DNA of 64,000 nucleotides, from the NCBI GenBank assembly GCA_963750495.1, contig CAVVQV010000007.1, positions 1 to 64,000 of the forward strand, in the 5' to 3' direction. The notes below the pieces were generated by a model, which was not told the origin of the DNA, searched no databases, and worked only from the letters and a program-made list of their open reading frames with translations. Source of the DNA: JANLYC01 sp963750495. Lineage in GTDB: Bacteria; Actinomycetota; Actinomycetes; Propionibacteriales; Nocardioidaceae. Positions 15,494 to 24,311 of this stretch are shown here, piece after piece. Each line of letters begins with the position of its first letter. Position 1 is the first letter of the stretch. The position numbers and the translations under genes were made by a program.

Positions 15494-17002
15494 TCAGGCG
15501 AGCTTTTCGAGAATGAGCTCACGCACCCGGCCGGCGTCCGCCTGCCCGCGCATGTCCTTCATGACCGCACCGATGAGCGCACCCGCCGCTGCGACCTTGC
15601 CGTCGTGGATCTTGGCTGCCACCTCAGGGTTCTCTGCGATGACCTTGTCCACGGCCGCGGAGAGGGCACCCTCGTCTGAGACCACCTCCAACCCGCGCGC
15701 AGCGACCACCGCGTCCGGCTCGCCCTCGCCAGCGAGGACGCCGTCGAGCACCTGACGCGCCAGCTTGTCGTTCACCCGACCGGCATCGACCAGGGCCTGG
15801 ACACCGGCGACCTGAGCGGGGGTGATCGTCAGGTCGTCGAGCGTCAGCCCTGCGTCGTTGGCGCGACGGGCCAGCTCCGAGAGCCACCACTTGCTGGCGG
15901 CGGCCGGGCTCGCGCCGGCGTCGACCGTCTGCTCGATCAGGGACAGGGCGCCGGCGCCGAGGACGTCGCGCATCTGGAGGTCGGAGAAGCCCCATTCGGC
16001 CTGGCGGCGCGCCTGCCGTTCAGCCGGCGGTTCGGGCAGTGCCGCCCGGAGCTCGTCCACCCACTCCCGGGACGGGGCGATGGGGACCAGGTCGGGCTCG
16101 GGGAAGTAGCGGTAGTCCTCCGCCTCCTCCTTGCTCCGGCCAGAGGTCGTGCTGCCCGTGTCCTCGTGCCAGTGCCGTGTCTCCTGGACCACACGCTCGC
16201 CCGCGTCGAGACGGCCGGCCTGCCGGGACACCTCGTAGCGGACGGCTCGCTCGACCGAGCGCAGTGAGTTGACGTTCTTGGTCTCGCTGCGCGTGCCGAA
16301 CTCGGCCGCCGGGTCCGCGCGCAGCGAGAGGTTGACGTCGCAGCGCAGGGACCCCTGGTCCATCCGGACGTCGGACACGCCGAGCCCTCGCACGAGCTCA
16401 CGCAGGTGGGCCACATAGGCACGGGCGACCGCCGGGGCGTTCGCGCCGGTGCCCTCGATCGGCTTCGTCACGATCTCGATGAGCGGGATGCCGGCGCGGT
16501 TGTAGTCGACCAGCGAGTGATCGGCGCCATGGATGCGGCCGGTAGCGCCCCCGACGTGCAGCGACTTGCCGGTGTCCTCCTCCATATGGGCGCGCTCGAT
16601 CTGGATCCGCACCGTCTCGCCGTCCACATCGACATCGGTCCAGCCGTTGAACGCGATCGGCTCGTCGTACTGCGAGGTCTGGAAGTTCTTCGGCATGTCC
16701 GGGTAGAAGTAGTTCTTGCGCGCGAACCGGCACCATTCCGCGATCTCACAGTTGAGGGCGAGCCCTATCCTGATCGCAGACTCCACGGCCTTGGCGTTCA
16801 GCGCCGGCAGCGCACCGGGCAGACCGAGGCAGACCGGACAGGTCTGGGTGTTGGGCTCGGCACCGAACTCGGTCGGGCAGCCGCAGAACATCTTCGACAC
16901 GGTGTTGAGCTCGACGTGCACCTCCAGCCCGAGAACCGGGTCGTAGCGCGCGATCGCGTCGTCATACGGCACGAGTTCGTTGGTCGTGGCCGTCGTCGTC
17001 AT
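15494..17002 (-). CDS. gatB: Asp-tRNA(Asn)/Glu-tRNA(Gln) amidotransferase subunit B
   Basis: 502 residues. GatB binds misacylated Glu-tRNA(Gln) or Asp-tRNA(Asn) and activates the acyl group with ATP in the GatCAB complex. Signatures: VLGLEVHVELNTVSKMFCGC, TCPVCLGLPGALPALNAKAV, FARKNYFYPDMPKNFQTSQY, the Cys pairs for zinc near residues 40-60, and a C-terminal YqeY-like tail. ATG 17002 overlaps the gatA stop (ATGA). The frame stays open 16 codons upstream, but that part lies inside gatA. Convergent with the PQQ gene, with an 8-nt gap. Confidence 0.97.
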   Translation of the reverse strand: MTTTATTNELVPYDDAIARYDPVLGLEVHVELNTVSKMFCGCPTEFGAEPNTQTCPVCLGLPGALPALNAKAVESAIRIGLALNCEIAEWCRFARKNYFYPDMPKNFQTSQYDEPIAFNGWTDVDVDGETVRIQIERAHMEEDTGKSLHVGGATGRIHGADHSLVDYNRAGIPLIEIVTKPIEGTGANAPAVARAYVAHLRELVRGLGVSDVRMDQGSLRCDVNLSLRADPAAEFGTRSETKNVNSLRSVERAVRYEVSRQAGRLDAGERVVQETRHWHEDTGSTTSGRSKEEAEDYRYFPEPDLVPIAPSREWVDELRAALPEPPAERQARRQAEWGFSDLQMRDVLGAGALSLIEQTVDAGASPAAASKWWLSELARRANDAGLTLDDLTITPAQVAGVQALVDAGRVNDKLARQVLDGVLAGEGEPDAVVAARGLEVVSDEGALSAAVDKVIAENPEVAAKIHDGKVAAAGALIGAVMKDMRGQADAGRVRELILEKLA

Positions 17003-18510
17003 GCGGACACCTCCAGCTCGGGAGCGCGGTCGAGCAGCGGGCCACCCCATCGTTCGTGCAACATCGCCTCGAGCACGCCACCGACGCGGTACAGCCGGTC
17101 GTCGTGCAGGGCCGGAGCCAGGATCTGCAGACCTGTCGGGAGGTCGTCCTCGTCCGCCAGGCCGCTCGGGACGGACATCCCCGGTACGCCGGAGAGGTTG
17201 GCGGGGATCGTCGCGATGTCGTTGAGGTACATCGCCAGGGGGTCATCGAGCTTCTCGCCGATCTTGAACGCCGTGGTCGGCGCCGTCGGCGAGACCAGGA
17301 CATCGACCTGCTCGAACGCGGCGGTGAAGTCGCGCGAGATCAGCGTGCGTACTTTCTGCGCCTGACCGTAGTAGGCGTCGTAGTAGCCGCTGGACAGCGC
17401 GTAGGTGCCCAGGATGATCCGGCGCTTGACCTCGTCCCCGAAACCGGCCTCGCGGGTGGCCTCCATGACCTGCTCGGCTGACGGGTCCGAGACACCGTCC
17501 GGCAGGACCCGAAGTCCGTAGCGCATGGCGTCGAACTTGGCGAGGTTGCTGCTGGCCTCCGCGGGCAGGATCAGGTAGTAGGCCGCCAGGGCGTACACGA
17601 AGTGTGGGCACGAGACCTCGACGACGTCGGCGCCTGCCTTCGTCAGCAGCTCGACACCCTCGTCGAACCGGGCCCGGACGCCGCGCTGATAGCCCTCCCC
17701 TCCGAGCTCCTTGACGACCCCGACGCGCATCCCGGCGATCTCCCCGTGCCGGGCAGCGTCGGCCATGGATGTCCACTGCTTGACGATGCTGGTGGAGTCC
17801 ATCGGGTCGTGTCCCGCGATGACGTCGTGGAGGAGCCCGGCATCGAGCACGGACCGGGTGACCGGCCCCGCCTGGTCGAGGCTGCTCGCCAACGCGATGA
17901 GGCCGTACCGGGAGACGCCACCATAGGTCGGTTTGACCCCGACGGTCCCCGTGACCGCCCCGGGCTGCCGGATGGAGCCGCCGGTGTCGGTGCCGATCGC
18001 CAGCGGGGCCTCGAACGCCGTGACGGCCGCGGACGAACCGCCCCCCGAACCTCCCGGGATCCGCTCGAGATCCCACGGGTTGTGCGTGGGACCGTAGCCG
18101 CTGTGCTCGGTCGAGCTCCCCATGGCGAACTCGTCCATGTTGGTCTTGCCGAGGATCGGCATGCCGGCCGCGCGCAGCCGGGTGACCAGGCTCGCGTCGT
18201 ACGGCGGGACCCACCCCTCGAGGATGCGCGAGCCCGCCGTGGTGGGGAGCCCCCTCGTCGTGACGATGTCCTTGACCGCGATCGGGACCCCGAGCAGAGG
18301 AGGCACGTCGCCTCCCTCGGCCCGTCGCTGGTCCGCTGCCTTGGCCTGGGCCAAGGCCCCTTCGGTGTCGACGTGCAGGAAGGCATGCACGGCGGTGTCG
18401 ACCGCCGTGATGCGATCGAGGTGGGCCTGGGTGGCCTCGACGGAGGTGAGGTCGCCGTTGCGCAAGGACGCCGCGAGGTCGGCCGCGGACAGCCGGGTCG
18501 GGTCGCTCAT
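16999..18510 (-). CDS. gatA: Asp-tRNA(Asn)/Glu-tRNA(Gln) amidotransferase subunit A
   Basis: 503 residues. Glutaminase/amidase subunit that releases ammonia from glutamine for transamidation. The amidase-signature triad is intact: Lys80 (GVPIAVKDI), Ser155 (IPGGSGGGSSAA) and Ser179 (GTDTGGSIRQPG). ATG at 18510 overlaps the gatC stop by 4 nt and the gatA stop overlaps gatB. The operon order C-A-B is usual for actinobacteria. Presence of GatCAB implies that Gln- and/or Asn-tRNA are made by the indirect route. Confidence 0.97.
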   Translation of the reverse strand: MSDPTRLSAADLAASLRNGDLTSVEATQAHLDRITAVDTAVHAFLHVDTEGALAQAKAADQRRAEGGDVPPLLGVPIAVKDIVTTRGLPTTAGSRILEGWVPPYDASLVTRLRAAGMPILGKTNMDEFAMGSSTEHSGYGPTHNPWDLERIPGGSGGGSSAAVTAFEAPLAIGTDTGGSIRQPGAVTGTVGVKPTYGGVSRYGLIALASSLDQAGPVTRSVLDAGLLHDVIAGHDPMDSTSIVKQWTSMADAARHGEIAGMRVGVVKELGGEGYQRGVRARFDEGVELLTKAGADVVEVSCPHFVYALAAYYLILPAEASSNLAKFDAMRYGLRVLPDGVSDPSAEQVMEATREAGFGDEVKRRIILGTYALSSGYYDAYYGQAQKVRTLISRDFTAAFEQVDVLVSPTAPTTAFKIGEKLDDPLAMYLNDIATIPANLSGVPGMSVPSGLADEDDLPTGLQILAPALHDDRLYRVGGVLEAMLHERWGGPLLDRAPELEVSA

Positions 18511-18824
18511 GCCTCTTCCCCCAGGATGCGCGGGACGCTGAACCGCTGCTGCTCGACCGCCGGCGCACCGGCCAGAGCGTCGTCGGCCGACAGGCAGGCG
18601 GCGTTCTCGTCGGCCCGGAACACGTTCGTCAACGGCAACGCGTGCGACGAGGGGGGAATGTCGTCGCCCGCGACCCCGCGGATCTCGTCGATGGACTCGA
18701 GGATGACGGCCAGCTGCGGTGCCAGGTGGTCGAGCTCGGCATCAGAGAGGTCTATCCGGGCGAGGTGCGCCAGGTGCGCGACCTGCTCGCGGCTGAGCGT
18801 CGGCGTGGGTTCGGCGTCGGGCAT
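18507..18824 (-). CDS. gatC: Asp-tRNA(Asn)/Glu-tRNA(Gln) amidotransferase subunit C
   Basis: 105 residues. Small helical subunit that wraps around GatA and stabilises GatB binding. The family pattern LSREQVAHLAHLARIDLSDA and the VFRADE motif near the C-terminus (PLTNVFRADEN) are present. A TAGGAT hexamer lies just 6 nt before the ATG with no ribosome site, so the operon mRNA may be leaderless. Overlaps gatA by 4 nt. Confidence 0.95.
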   Translation of the reverse strand: MPDAEPTPTLSREQVAHLAHLARIDLSDAELDHLAPQLAVILESIDEIRGVAGDDIPPSSHALPLTNVFRADENAACLSADDALAGAPAVEQQRFSVPRILGEEA

Positions 18825-18914
18825 CCCCCAATCCTAAGGGCGCCGACCCTTGGCTCCGCTCCAGGTCTCGACCGCCTCCGCGTCCACCTCCGCCGGGCGG
18901 GCGGGTCAGTGCGG

Positions 18915-19151
18915 TCACTGCATCGCCGATGAGCTGTCCGACGGCCTGGAGTCGGGGTTGAGCTGGTGGTAGACGATCCACGACAACGTGAAGATCAGCG
19001 CGAGCAGCGCGACGACGACGGCGGCGGTGAGGATGAAGGCCTGGTGCTCGCTGCGCGACGTGGGTATGCCGCGCGGGTCCACCCCGTCGGGCAGGTCACC
19101 CTCGAGCCGTCGCGCCTCGTCGAGCGGGTCGGGACGGTCTGCGTGGCTCAC
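18915..19151 (-). CDS. Small single-pass membrane protein
   Basis: 78 residues starting at GTG 19151, which overlaps the ligA stop (GTGA). The N-terminal 37 residues are polar and acidic (PDPLDEARRLEGDLPDGVDP). One membrane helix follows (FILTAAVVVALLALIFTLSW, about 39-60), then a short polar tail ending SDSSSAMQ. The frame is open upstream into ligA, but the coupled GTG start is the natural one. The function is not known. Confidence 0.7.
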   Translation of the reverse strand: MSHADRPDPLDEARRLEGDLPDGVDPRGIPTSRSEHQAFILTAAVVVALLALIFTLSWIVYHQLNPDSRPSDSSSAMQ

Positions 19152-21301
19152 GCCTCGCCGATCCGGGCTACCTCGCGGGCCGCCTCCGGCCCCGCACCCA
19201 GCAGCACGGCGAAGCCGTCCTCGTCGAGCACCGGCACCTTCAGCTCGACAGCCTTGTCGTGCTTGGACCCCGGCGACTCCCCCACCACCACGAAGGCAGT
19301 CTTCTTCGACACCGACGAGCTCGCCTTGCCACCCCGGGCGACGATGTCTTCCTTGGCCTGGTCTCGTGACCAGCCCTCCAGCGAGCCCGTGACCACGATC
19401 GACAGACCCTCGAGCGTCCGCGGGATCGACTCGTCGCGCTGGTCTTCCATCGTGACGCCGGCGGCGGCCCACTTCTGCACGATCTCGACGTGCCAGTCGA
19501 CCGCGAACCACTCGACGAGCGACTCGGCGATCGTCGGCCCGACCCCGTCGACGGCGGCGAGATCGTCGACCTGCCCTGCGACCGCGAGCTCCTGGATCGC
19601 TGCCATCGACCCGAACGTCTCGGCCAGCGCACGAGCCGCCGTCGGCCCGACGTGACGGATCGACAGTCCGACCAGGACCCGCCACAACGGCTGCTGCTTG
19701 GCCCGGAAGAGGTTGTCGACCAGACGCTGGCCGTTGGCCGACAGGACCCGCTCGTCCCCCTCGCCCTTCTTCGGGGCGCGGGTGAACAGCGGCACCGCAC
19801 GAAGCGTCGCCTCGTCGAGTGCGAAGAGGTCACCCTCGTCGTGGATGACCCCCGCGTCGAGCAGCGCCACCGCGGCTTCGTAGCCGAGCACCTCGATGTC
19901 GAAGGCTCCACGGCCCGCGACATGGAAGACCCGCTCTCGCAGCTGCGCCGGGCAGGACTGGGTGTTGGGACAGCGGATGTCGGCGTCGCCCTCCTTGGCC
20001 GGCGCGAGCGGCGTACGGCACTCCGGACACTCGGTGGGCATCACGAACTCGTGCTCGGCGCCGGTGCGCAGGTCGACCACCGGCCCGACGATCTCGGGGA
20101 TCACGTCGCCGGCCTTGCGCAGGACGACCGTGTCGCCGATCAGGACGCCCTTGCGCTTGACCTCCGAGGCGTTGTGCAGCGTGGCGAACTCGACCGTGGA
20201 TCCGGCCACCCGCACCGGTTCCATCCGCCCGAACGGGGTGACCCGCCCGGTGCGGCCGACGTTGACCTCGATCGCCAACAGCTTGGTCGTGACCTCCTCG
20301 GGCGGGTACTTGAACGCGATCGCCCAACGAGGTGCGCGTGACGTCGACCCGAGCCGACGCTGCAACGAGACCTGGTCGACCTTGATGACCACCCCGTCGA
20401 TCTCGTGCTCGACGTCGTGCCGGTGCTCGCCGTAGTGGTCGATGAACTTCTGGATGCCGGCGATGTCGGGGACGACGGTCGCCCGGTCACTGGTCGGCAG
20501 CCCCCAGGCCTTCAGCGCGGCGTACGACTCCGACTGCCGGGTCGGCTCGAACCCCACCCGTTTGCCGAGTCCGTGGCAGACCATCCGCAGCGGCCGGGTC
20601 GCCGTGGCCTTCGGGTCCTTCTGCCGCAAGGAGCCCGCGGCAGAGTTGCGCGGGTTGGAGTACGGCGGCTTGCCGGCCTCGACCAGCGCGGCGTTGAGAC
20701 CCTCGAACGCCTCGACCGGGAAGAACACCTCGCCACGCACCTCGACGAACTCCGGCACCGGGTAGGCGTCGGTCGGCATGAGCCGGTGCGGAATGCCCTC
20801 GATCGTGCGCACGTTCGGCGTCACGTCCTCGCCCACGCGGCCATCACCCCTGGTCGCGCCCCGCACCAACCGGCCCTGCTCGTAGGTCAGGTTGATCGCC
20901 ACCCCGTCGACCTTGAGCTCGAGCAGGAACTCGGCGTCGGTAGCGCCGTCGCGTTCGAGCCTGGCAACCCACGCCGCCAGGTCGTCGGCGGTGAAGGCGT
21001 TGTCGAGGCTCAGCATCCGCTCGGCGTGCTCGACCGCCGTGAACAGCGTCGACACATCGCCGCCGACCTTCTGGGTCGGCGAGTCGGGCGTGCGCAGCTC
21101 GGGATAGGCCGCTTCGAGCTCCTGCAGCTCGCGGATCAGCTCGTCGTACTCACCGTCGCTGACCGTCGGTGCGTCGAGCGTGTGGTAGCGCAACCGGTGG
21201 CCCTCGACCACCTCGGACAGCTCGGCGTGCCGTTCCTTGGCGTCAGTGGAAGCCGGCTGGACGTCAGACGTCGAGGCCGTGACGGCGTCGGGCGAGCTCA
21301 T
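19148..21301 (-). CDS. ligA: NAD-dependent DNA ligase
   Basis: 717 residues. Replicative ligase that seals nicks with NAD. The domains are in order: Ia (HRLRYHTLDAPTVSDGEYDE), adenylation domain with active Lys130 in LELKVDG, GATRGDGRVGEDVTPNVRTI, OB fold, zinc finger (CPEC with RCPNTQSCPAQ), HhH domain and a C-terminal BRCT domain (LEGLSIVVTGSLEGWSRDQA). The ATG at 21301 overlaps the upstream stop by 4 nt. The open frame further upstream lies inside that gene and is not ligase-like. Confidence 0.97.
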   Translation of the reverse strand: MSSPDAVTASTSDVQPASTDAKERHAELSEVVEGHRLRYHTLDAPTVSDGEYDELIRELQELEAAYPELRTPDSPTQKVGGDVSTLFTAVEHAERMLSLDNAFTADDLAAWVARLERDGATDAEFLLELKVDGVAINLTYEQGRLVRGATRGDGRVGEDVTPNVRTIEGIPHRLMPTDAYPVPEFVEVRGEVFFPVEAFEGLNAALVEAGKPPYSNPRNSAAGSLRQKDPKATATRPLRMVCHGLGKRVGFEPTRQSESYAALKAWGLPTSDRATVVPDIAGIQKFIDHYGEHRHDVEHEIDGVVIKVDQVSLQRRLGSTSRAPRWAIAFKYPPEEVTTKLLAIEVNVGRTGRVTPFGRMEPVRVAGSTVEFATLHNASEVKRKGVLIGDTVVLRKAGDVIPEIVGPVVDLRTGAEHEFVMPTECPECRTPLAPAKEGDADIRCPNTQSCPAQLRERVFHVAGRGAFDIEVLGYEAAVALLDAGVIHDEGDLFALDEATLRAVPLFTRAPKKGEGDERVLSANGQRLVDNLFRAKQQPLWRVLVGLSIRHVGPTAARALAETFGSMAAIQELAVAGQVDDLAAVDGVGPTIAESLVEWFAVDWHVEIVQKWAAAGVTMEDQRDESIPRTLEGLSIVVTGSLEGWSRDQAKEDIVARGGKASSSVSKKTAFVVVGESPGSKHDKAVELKVPVLDEDGFAVLLGAGPEAAREVARIGEA

Positions 21302-22305
21302 CGCTCCATCTTGCCCTGTTCGACCGACAGATTCTGGGCCGCCTCTGCGACCAGCGCAAGCGTCGCCCGGGCTGCTGCCACGGAGGCGGATGCGAGTCCG
21401 CAGGCGGGCGTCAGCGTGGTGGCGGGAATCTTCTCGGCGTCGGTGAATCCGAGGGCCGACCACCAGGACAGCACGGTGCGCGTCACCTCCGACGAGGTGG
21501 CCTGCGCGGCTCCTTGACCGGTCGGTATCACGCCAGGCCAGACCTGCCGGCCCGCATCGACCCACGCGCCGAGCTCCTCGAGATCATCGGGTGCCAACTG
21601 AGCCAGGTCGAAGGAGACCGCATCGAGTCGGGTCCCGTTGAGCACCTTCCACGGTATCGCCGGGGCGCAGCAGTGCAACACCGTCTCGACCCCGCTGGCC
21701 GCCACCTCTTCGATCACCCAGTCGATGGCTTGTGCGGCCTCCGGTGCATCGACGGCGCGGTGTCGATGGAAACCCGACGCCGTCGGGATGCCGCCTCCCA
21801 GCACCGACGGCAGCGCCGGTTCGTCGATCTGCAGGATGACCCGGTCGGGCGACAAGCGTCGGCGTACGTCCTGCACGTGCCGAAGCACCCCTTCGGCGAG
21901 TGCCTGGGCCAGGTCGCGGCGGGCACCGTAGTCACCGATGACCTTGTCTCCGCGGGGTCGCTCGACCGTCGCGGCCAGCGTCCACGGGCCGGCCAGCTGG
22001 ACCTTGACGGTCTCGAGCCGGCCGGGTCTCACCTCTTCGAACATGTCGAGGTCCCGGTTCAGCAGCGAGACCGCGCGGCGATGGTCGACACCGGAGGCGT
22101 CCGTGAGCCGCCAGCCGGCCGGCTGCAGGTCGACGCCGAGCTCGCTGATCGTGGCGAGGGCCCGACCTGTCATCCCGGCGTGCACGCCGCGTGCAGGCAG
22201 CTCAGGCAGGAAGGGCAGGTCGCCGACCTCGCCGAGCACGATCTGGAGTGCGTCCGTGAAGTCGTCTCCGGGCATCGACCCGATACCAGTGGCGCGGTTG
22301 GTCAT
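21298..22305 (-). CDS. MetE C-terminal-like (B12-independent methionine synthase family) protein
   Basis: 335 residues, about the length of only the catalytic half of MetE. Starts TNRATGIGSMPGDDFTDALQ. Substrate and metal motifs are IDEPALPSVLGG, the zinc ligands in TVLHCCAPAIPW and a late Cys in TLTPACGLASAS. Such stand-alone C-terminal homologues may use another methyl donor than 5-methyltetrahydrofolate, as in archaeal MetE. This one is unproven. Lies between a lipoprotein gene (30 nt upstream) and ligA (4-nt overlap), in the same operon. Confidence 0.85.
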   Translation of the reverse strand: MTNRATGIGSMPGDDFTDALQIVLGEVGDLPFLPELPARGVHAGMTGRALATISELGVDLQPAGWRLTDASGVDHRRAVSLLNRDLDMFEEVRPGRLETVKVQLAGPWTLAATVERPRGDKVIGDYGARRDLAQALAEGVLRHVQDVRRRLSPDRVILQIDEPALPSVLGGGIPTASGFHRHRAVDAPEAAQAIDWVIEEVAASGVETVLHCCAPAIPWKVLNGTRLDAVSFDLAQLAPDDLEELGAWVDAGRQVWPGVIPTGQGAAQATSSEVTRTVLSWWSALGFTDAEKIPATTLTPACGLASASVAAARATLALVAEAAQNLSVEQGKMER

Positions 22306-22335
22306 GGCTCGACCCTAGGTGTACGCCGGGAGACG

Positions 22336-23163
22336 TCATGACGGGCAGGGTGCTGTGCCCGGCACTGCAATCTTGACCAGCGCGTAGAAAGCACCGTCTG
22401 CATCGCGCCAGTGGTGCCCGGCGTTGTGCAGCGCCGTTGAGTACACGGCTGCCGTCTCATCGGCCGGAAGCAGGACGCAGGGCATGTCGCCCTGGCCGTC
22501 GAACAGCTTCACGTGCGACGTCCCAGGCCAGGTCATGGCCGGTGCCTGCTGACCAGCGCTGCCGTCGAAACCGATCACCACGAGTCGCTTCGGAGTCAGC
22601 GGCGTCGTGTCGGGGACCTCCTGCAAAGAACCCTTGATGAGCTGGTCGAGCCGGTGGCGGAGGTCCTGCTGGTGTGGCGTGATGCCGTTGTCGCTGCCGA
22701 GGGCATAGGCCGCCACGCTCACCTGGTCACCCGCAGCGTTGGCTGCTGTGACGGTGGTCGTACCGACGTCGCTGATCCCCGGTGACCCGAAGTCGACCTT
22801 GTCGCCGGTGAACAGTCCCGAATCATCCGCGGCCAGACGAAGCTCCTCGACCTGTTGCGGGGTGAGCTGTCCCTCCTGCAGCCGGATCGGGGTCTGTCCC
22901 AGGTTGCCGTCGTCCGGCTCCTGCACCAGGACGCGCCCGTCGGCGTACACGGTCATGGTCGGCTGGACCGACAGCGCGTACTCCAGGGACGTGTAGCCGG
23001 GCCCGTTCACCACCTGCCAGACGATGGCGTCGTCGGCCAGTGGCGCGAGCTTGGCGGGACCGCCGGTCTCCCGGACCGTCCCCGCCTCGGTCGTCGAGCC
23101 GCAGGACGTCAGTACCAGGACGAAGACGGCCGCACCGAGCAGCGCAGGGGTGGCGAGTTTCAT
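22336..23163 (-). CDS. Lipoprotein of unknown function
   Basis: 275 residues. Signal MKLATPALLGAAVFVLVLTS ends in a Cys (LTSC lipobox, Cys21), so it should be anchored to the outer face of the membrane. The mature part has VWQVVNGPGYTSLEYALSVQ near the start, TPQQVEELRLAADDSGLFTG in the middle, and ends with two cysteines in MPCVLLP and GTAPCPS. I recognise no enzyme motif. Located between mnmA and the MetE-like gene on the same strand. Confidence 0.85.
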   Translation of the reverse strand: MKLATPALLGAAVFVLVLTSCGSTTEAGTVRETGGPAKLAPLADDAIVWQVVNGPGYTSLEYALSVQPTMTVYADGRVLVQEPDDGNLGQTPIRLQEGQLTPQQVEELRLAADDSGLFTGDKVDFGSPGISDVGTTTVTAANAAGDQVSVAAYALGSDNGITPHQQDLRHRLDQLIKGSLQEVPDTTPLTPKRLVVIGFDGSAGQQAPAMTWPGTSHVKLFDGQGDMPCVLLPADETAAVYSTALHNAGHHWRDADGAFYALVKIAVPGTAPCPS

Positions 23164-23213
23164 GGCAGTGGGACGCACCACGCGGCTCGACGGTTCCGGA
23201 GGGCTTGGGCGGG

Positions 23214-24311
23214 TCAGACGGTCGTACGGCGCCCGGCTCGGGCGATCGTCGCGCTGCCGACCACCCGGCTGCCGGCGTAGATCACGGCCGCCTGTCCGGG
23301 CGCGATCCCACTCGCCGGCTCGTGCAGCTCGATCTTGATCGTGTCCGCTTCGCCGGCAACCACCCGCGCCACTGCGGCGAACTCCTCGCCATGCGCACGC
23401 AGCTGCACGGTGCAGGCAAGGTCGCCGCCAGGGACAGAGCCGCACCAGCGCGGCTTGATCCCGACGATGTGGTCGACGGCCAGCCCCGCCTTGTCTCCGA
23501 CCGTGACCCGGCCGGACACCGGCTCGATGTCGAGCACGTACCGGGGTTTGCCATCGGCGGCAGGCACGCCGAGACGCAGCCCCTTGCGCTGACCGATCGT
23601 GAACCCGTACGTGCCCTCGTGCGACCCCAGCACCTCGCCGGAGGCATCGACGATCTCTCCGGGGGCCGCTCCCAACTTGTCGCGCAGCCAGCCGGCGGTG
23701 TCGCCGTCGGAGATGAAGCAGATGTCGTGGCTGTCGGGCTTCCTGGCCACCGCCAGACCGCGCTTCGACGCCTCCTCGCGCACGTGCTCCTTGGTCGAGT
23801 CGCCGAGCGGGAACATCGAGTGCGCGAGCTGGTCCTGGGTCAGCACCCCGAGCACGTAGGACTGGTCCTTGCCGTGGTCGACCGCCCGATGCATCTCGAT
23901 GAGCCCGTCAGCGCCGGTTTCGAGCTGCGCGTAGTGGCCGGTGGCAACCGCGTCGAAGCCCAGTGCCATCGCCCGGTCGAGCACGGCGGCGAACTTGATC
24001 TTCTCGTTGCACCGCAGACAGGGGTTGGGGGTGCGGCCGGCGGCGTACTCCGCCATGAAGTCCTCGACCACGTCCTCGTGGAACCGTTCACTCAGGTCCC
24101 AGACGTAGAACGGGATGCCGATCACGTCGGCGGCCCGGCGCGCGTCGTTGGCGTCCTCGATCGTGCAGCAGCCCCGCGCTCCGCTGCGGTAGGACTTCGG
24201 GTTGCGCGAGAGGGCGAGGTGGATGCCGGTGACGTCATGACCTGCCTCGGCGGCGCGTGCTGCGGCGACTGCAGAGTCGACACCACCCGACATGGCCGCC
24301 AACACCTTCAC
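23214..24311 (-). CDS. mnmA: tRNA-specific 2-thiouridylase
   Basis: 365 residues. Thiolates uridine 34 of Lys, Glu and Gln tRNAs. PP-loop AAMSGGVDSAVAAARA at residues 6-21. The nucleophilic Cys is in TPNPCLRCN (near 98-101) and the second catalytic Cys in SHDICFISDGDT (near 197). GEIVDASGEVLGSHEGTYGF and YTIGQRKG-like FTIGQRKGLRLG follow. The GTG at 24311 overlaps the cysteine desulfurase stop (GTGA), so sulfur donor and thiolase are translationally coupled. Confidence 0.97.
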   Translation of the reverse strand: MKVLAAMSGGVDSAVAAARAAEAGHDVTGIHLALSRNPKSYRSGARGCCTIEDANDARRAADVIGIPFYVWDLSERFHEDVVEDFMAEYAAGRTPNPCLRCNEKIKFAAVLDRAMALGFDAVATGHYAQLETGADGLIEMHRAVDHGKDQSYVLGVLTQDQLAHSMFPLGDSTKEHVREEASKRGLAVARKPDSHDICFISDGDTAGWLRDKLGAAPGEIVDASGEVLGSHEGTYGFTIGQRKGLRLGVPAADGKPRYVLDIEPVSGRVTVGDKAGLAVDHIVGIKPRWCGSVPGGDLACTVQLRAHGEEFAAVARVVAGEADTIKIELHEPASGIAPGQAAVIYAGSRVVGSATIARAGRRTTV

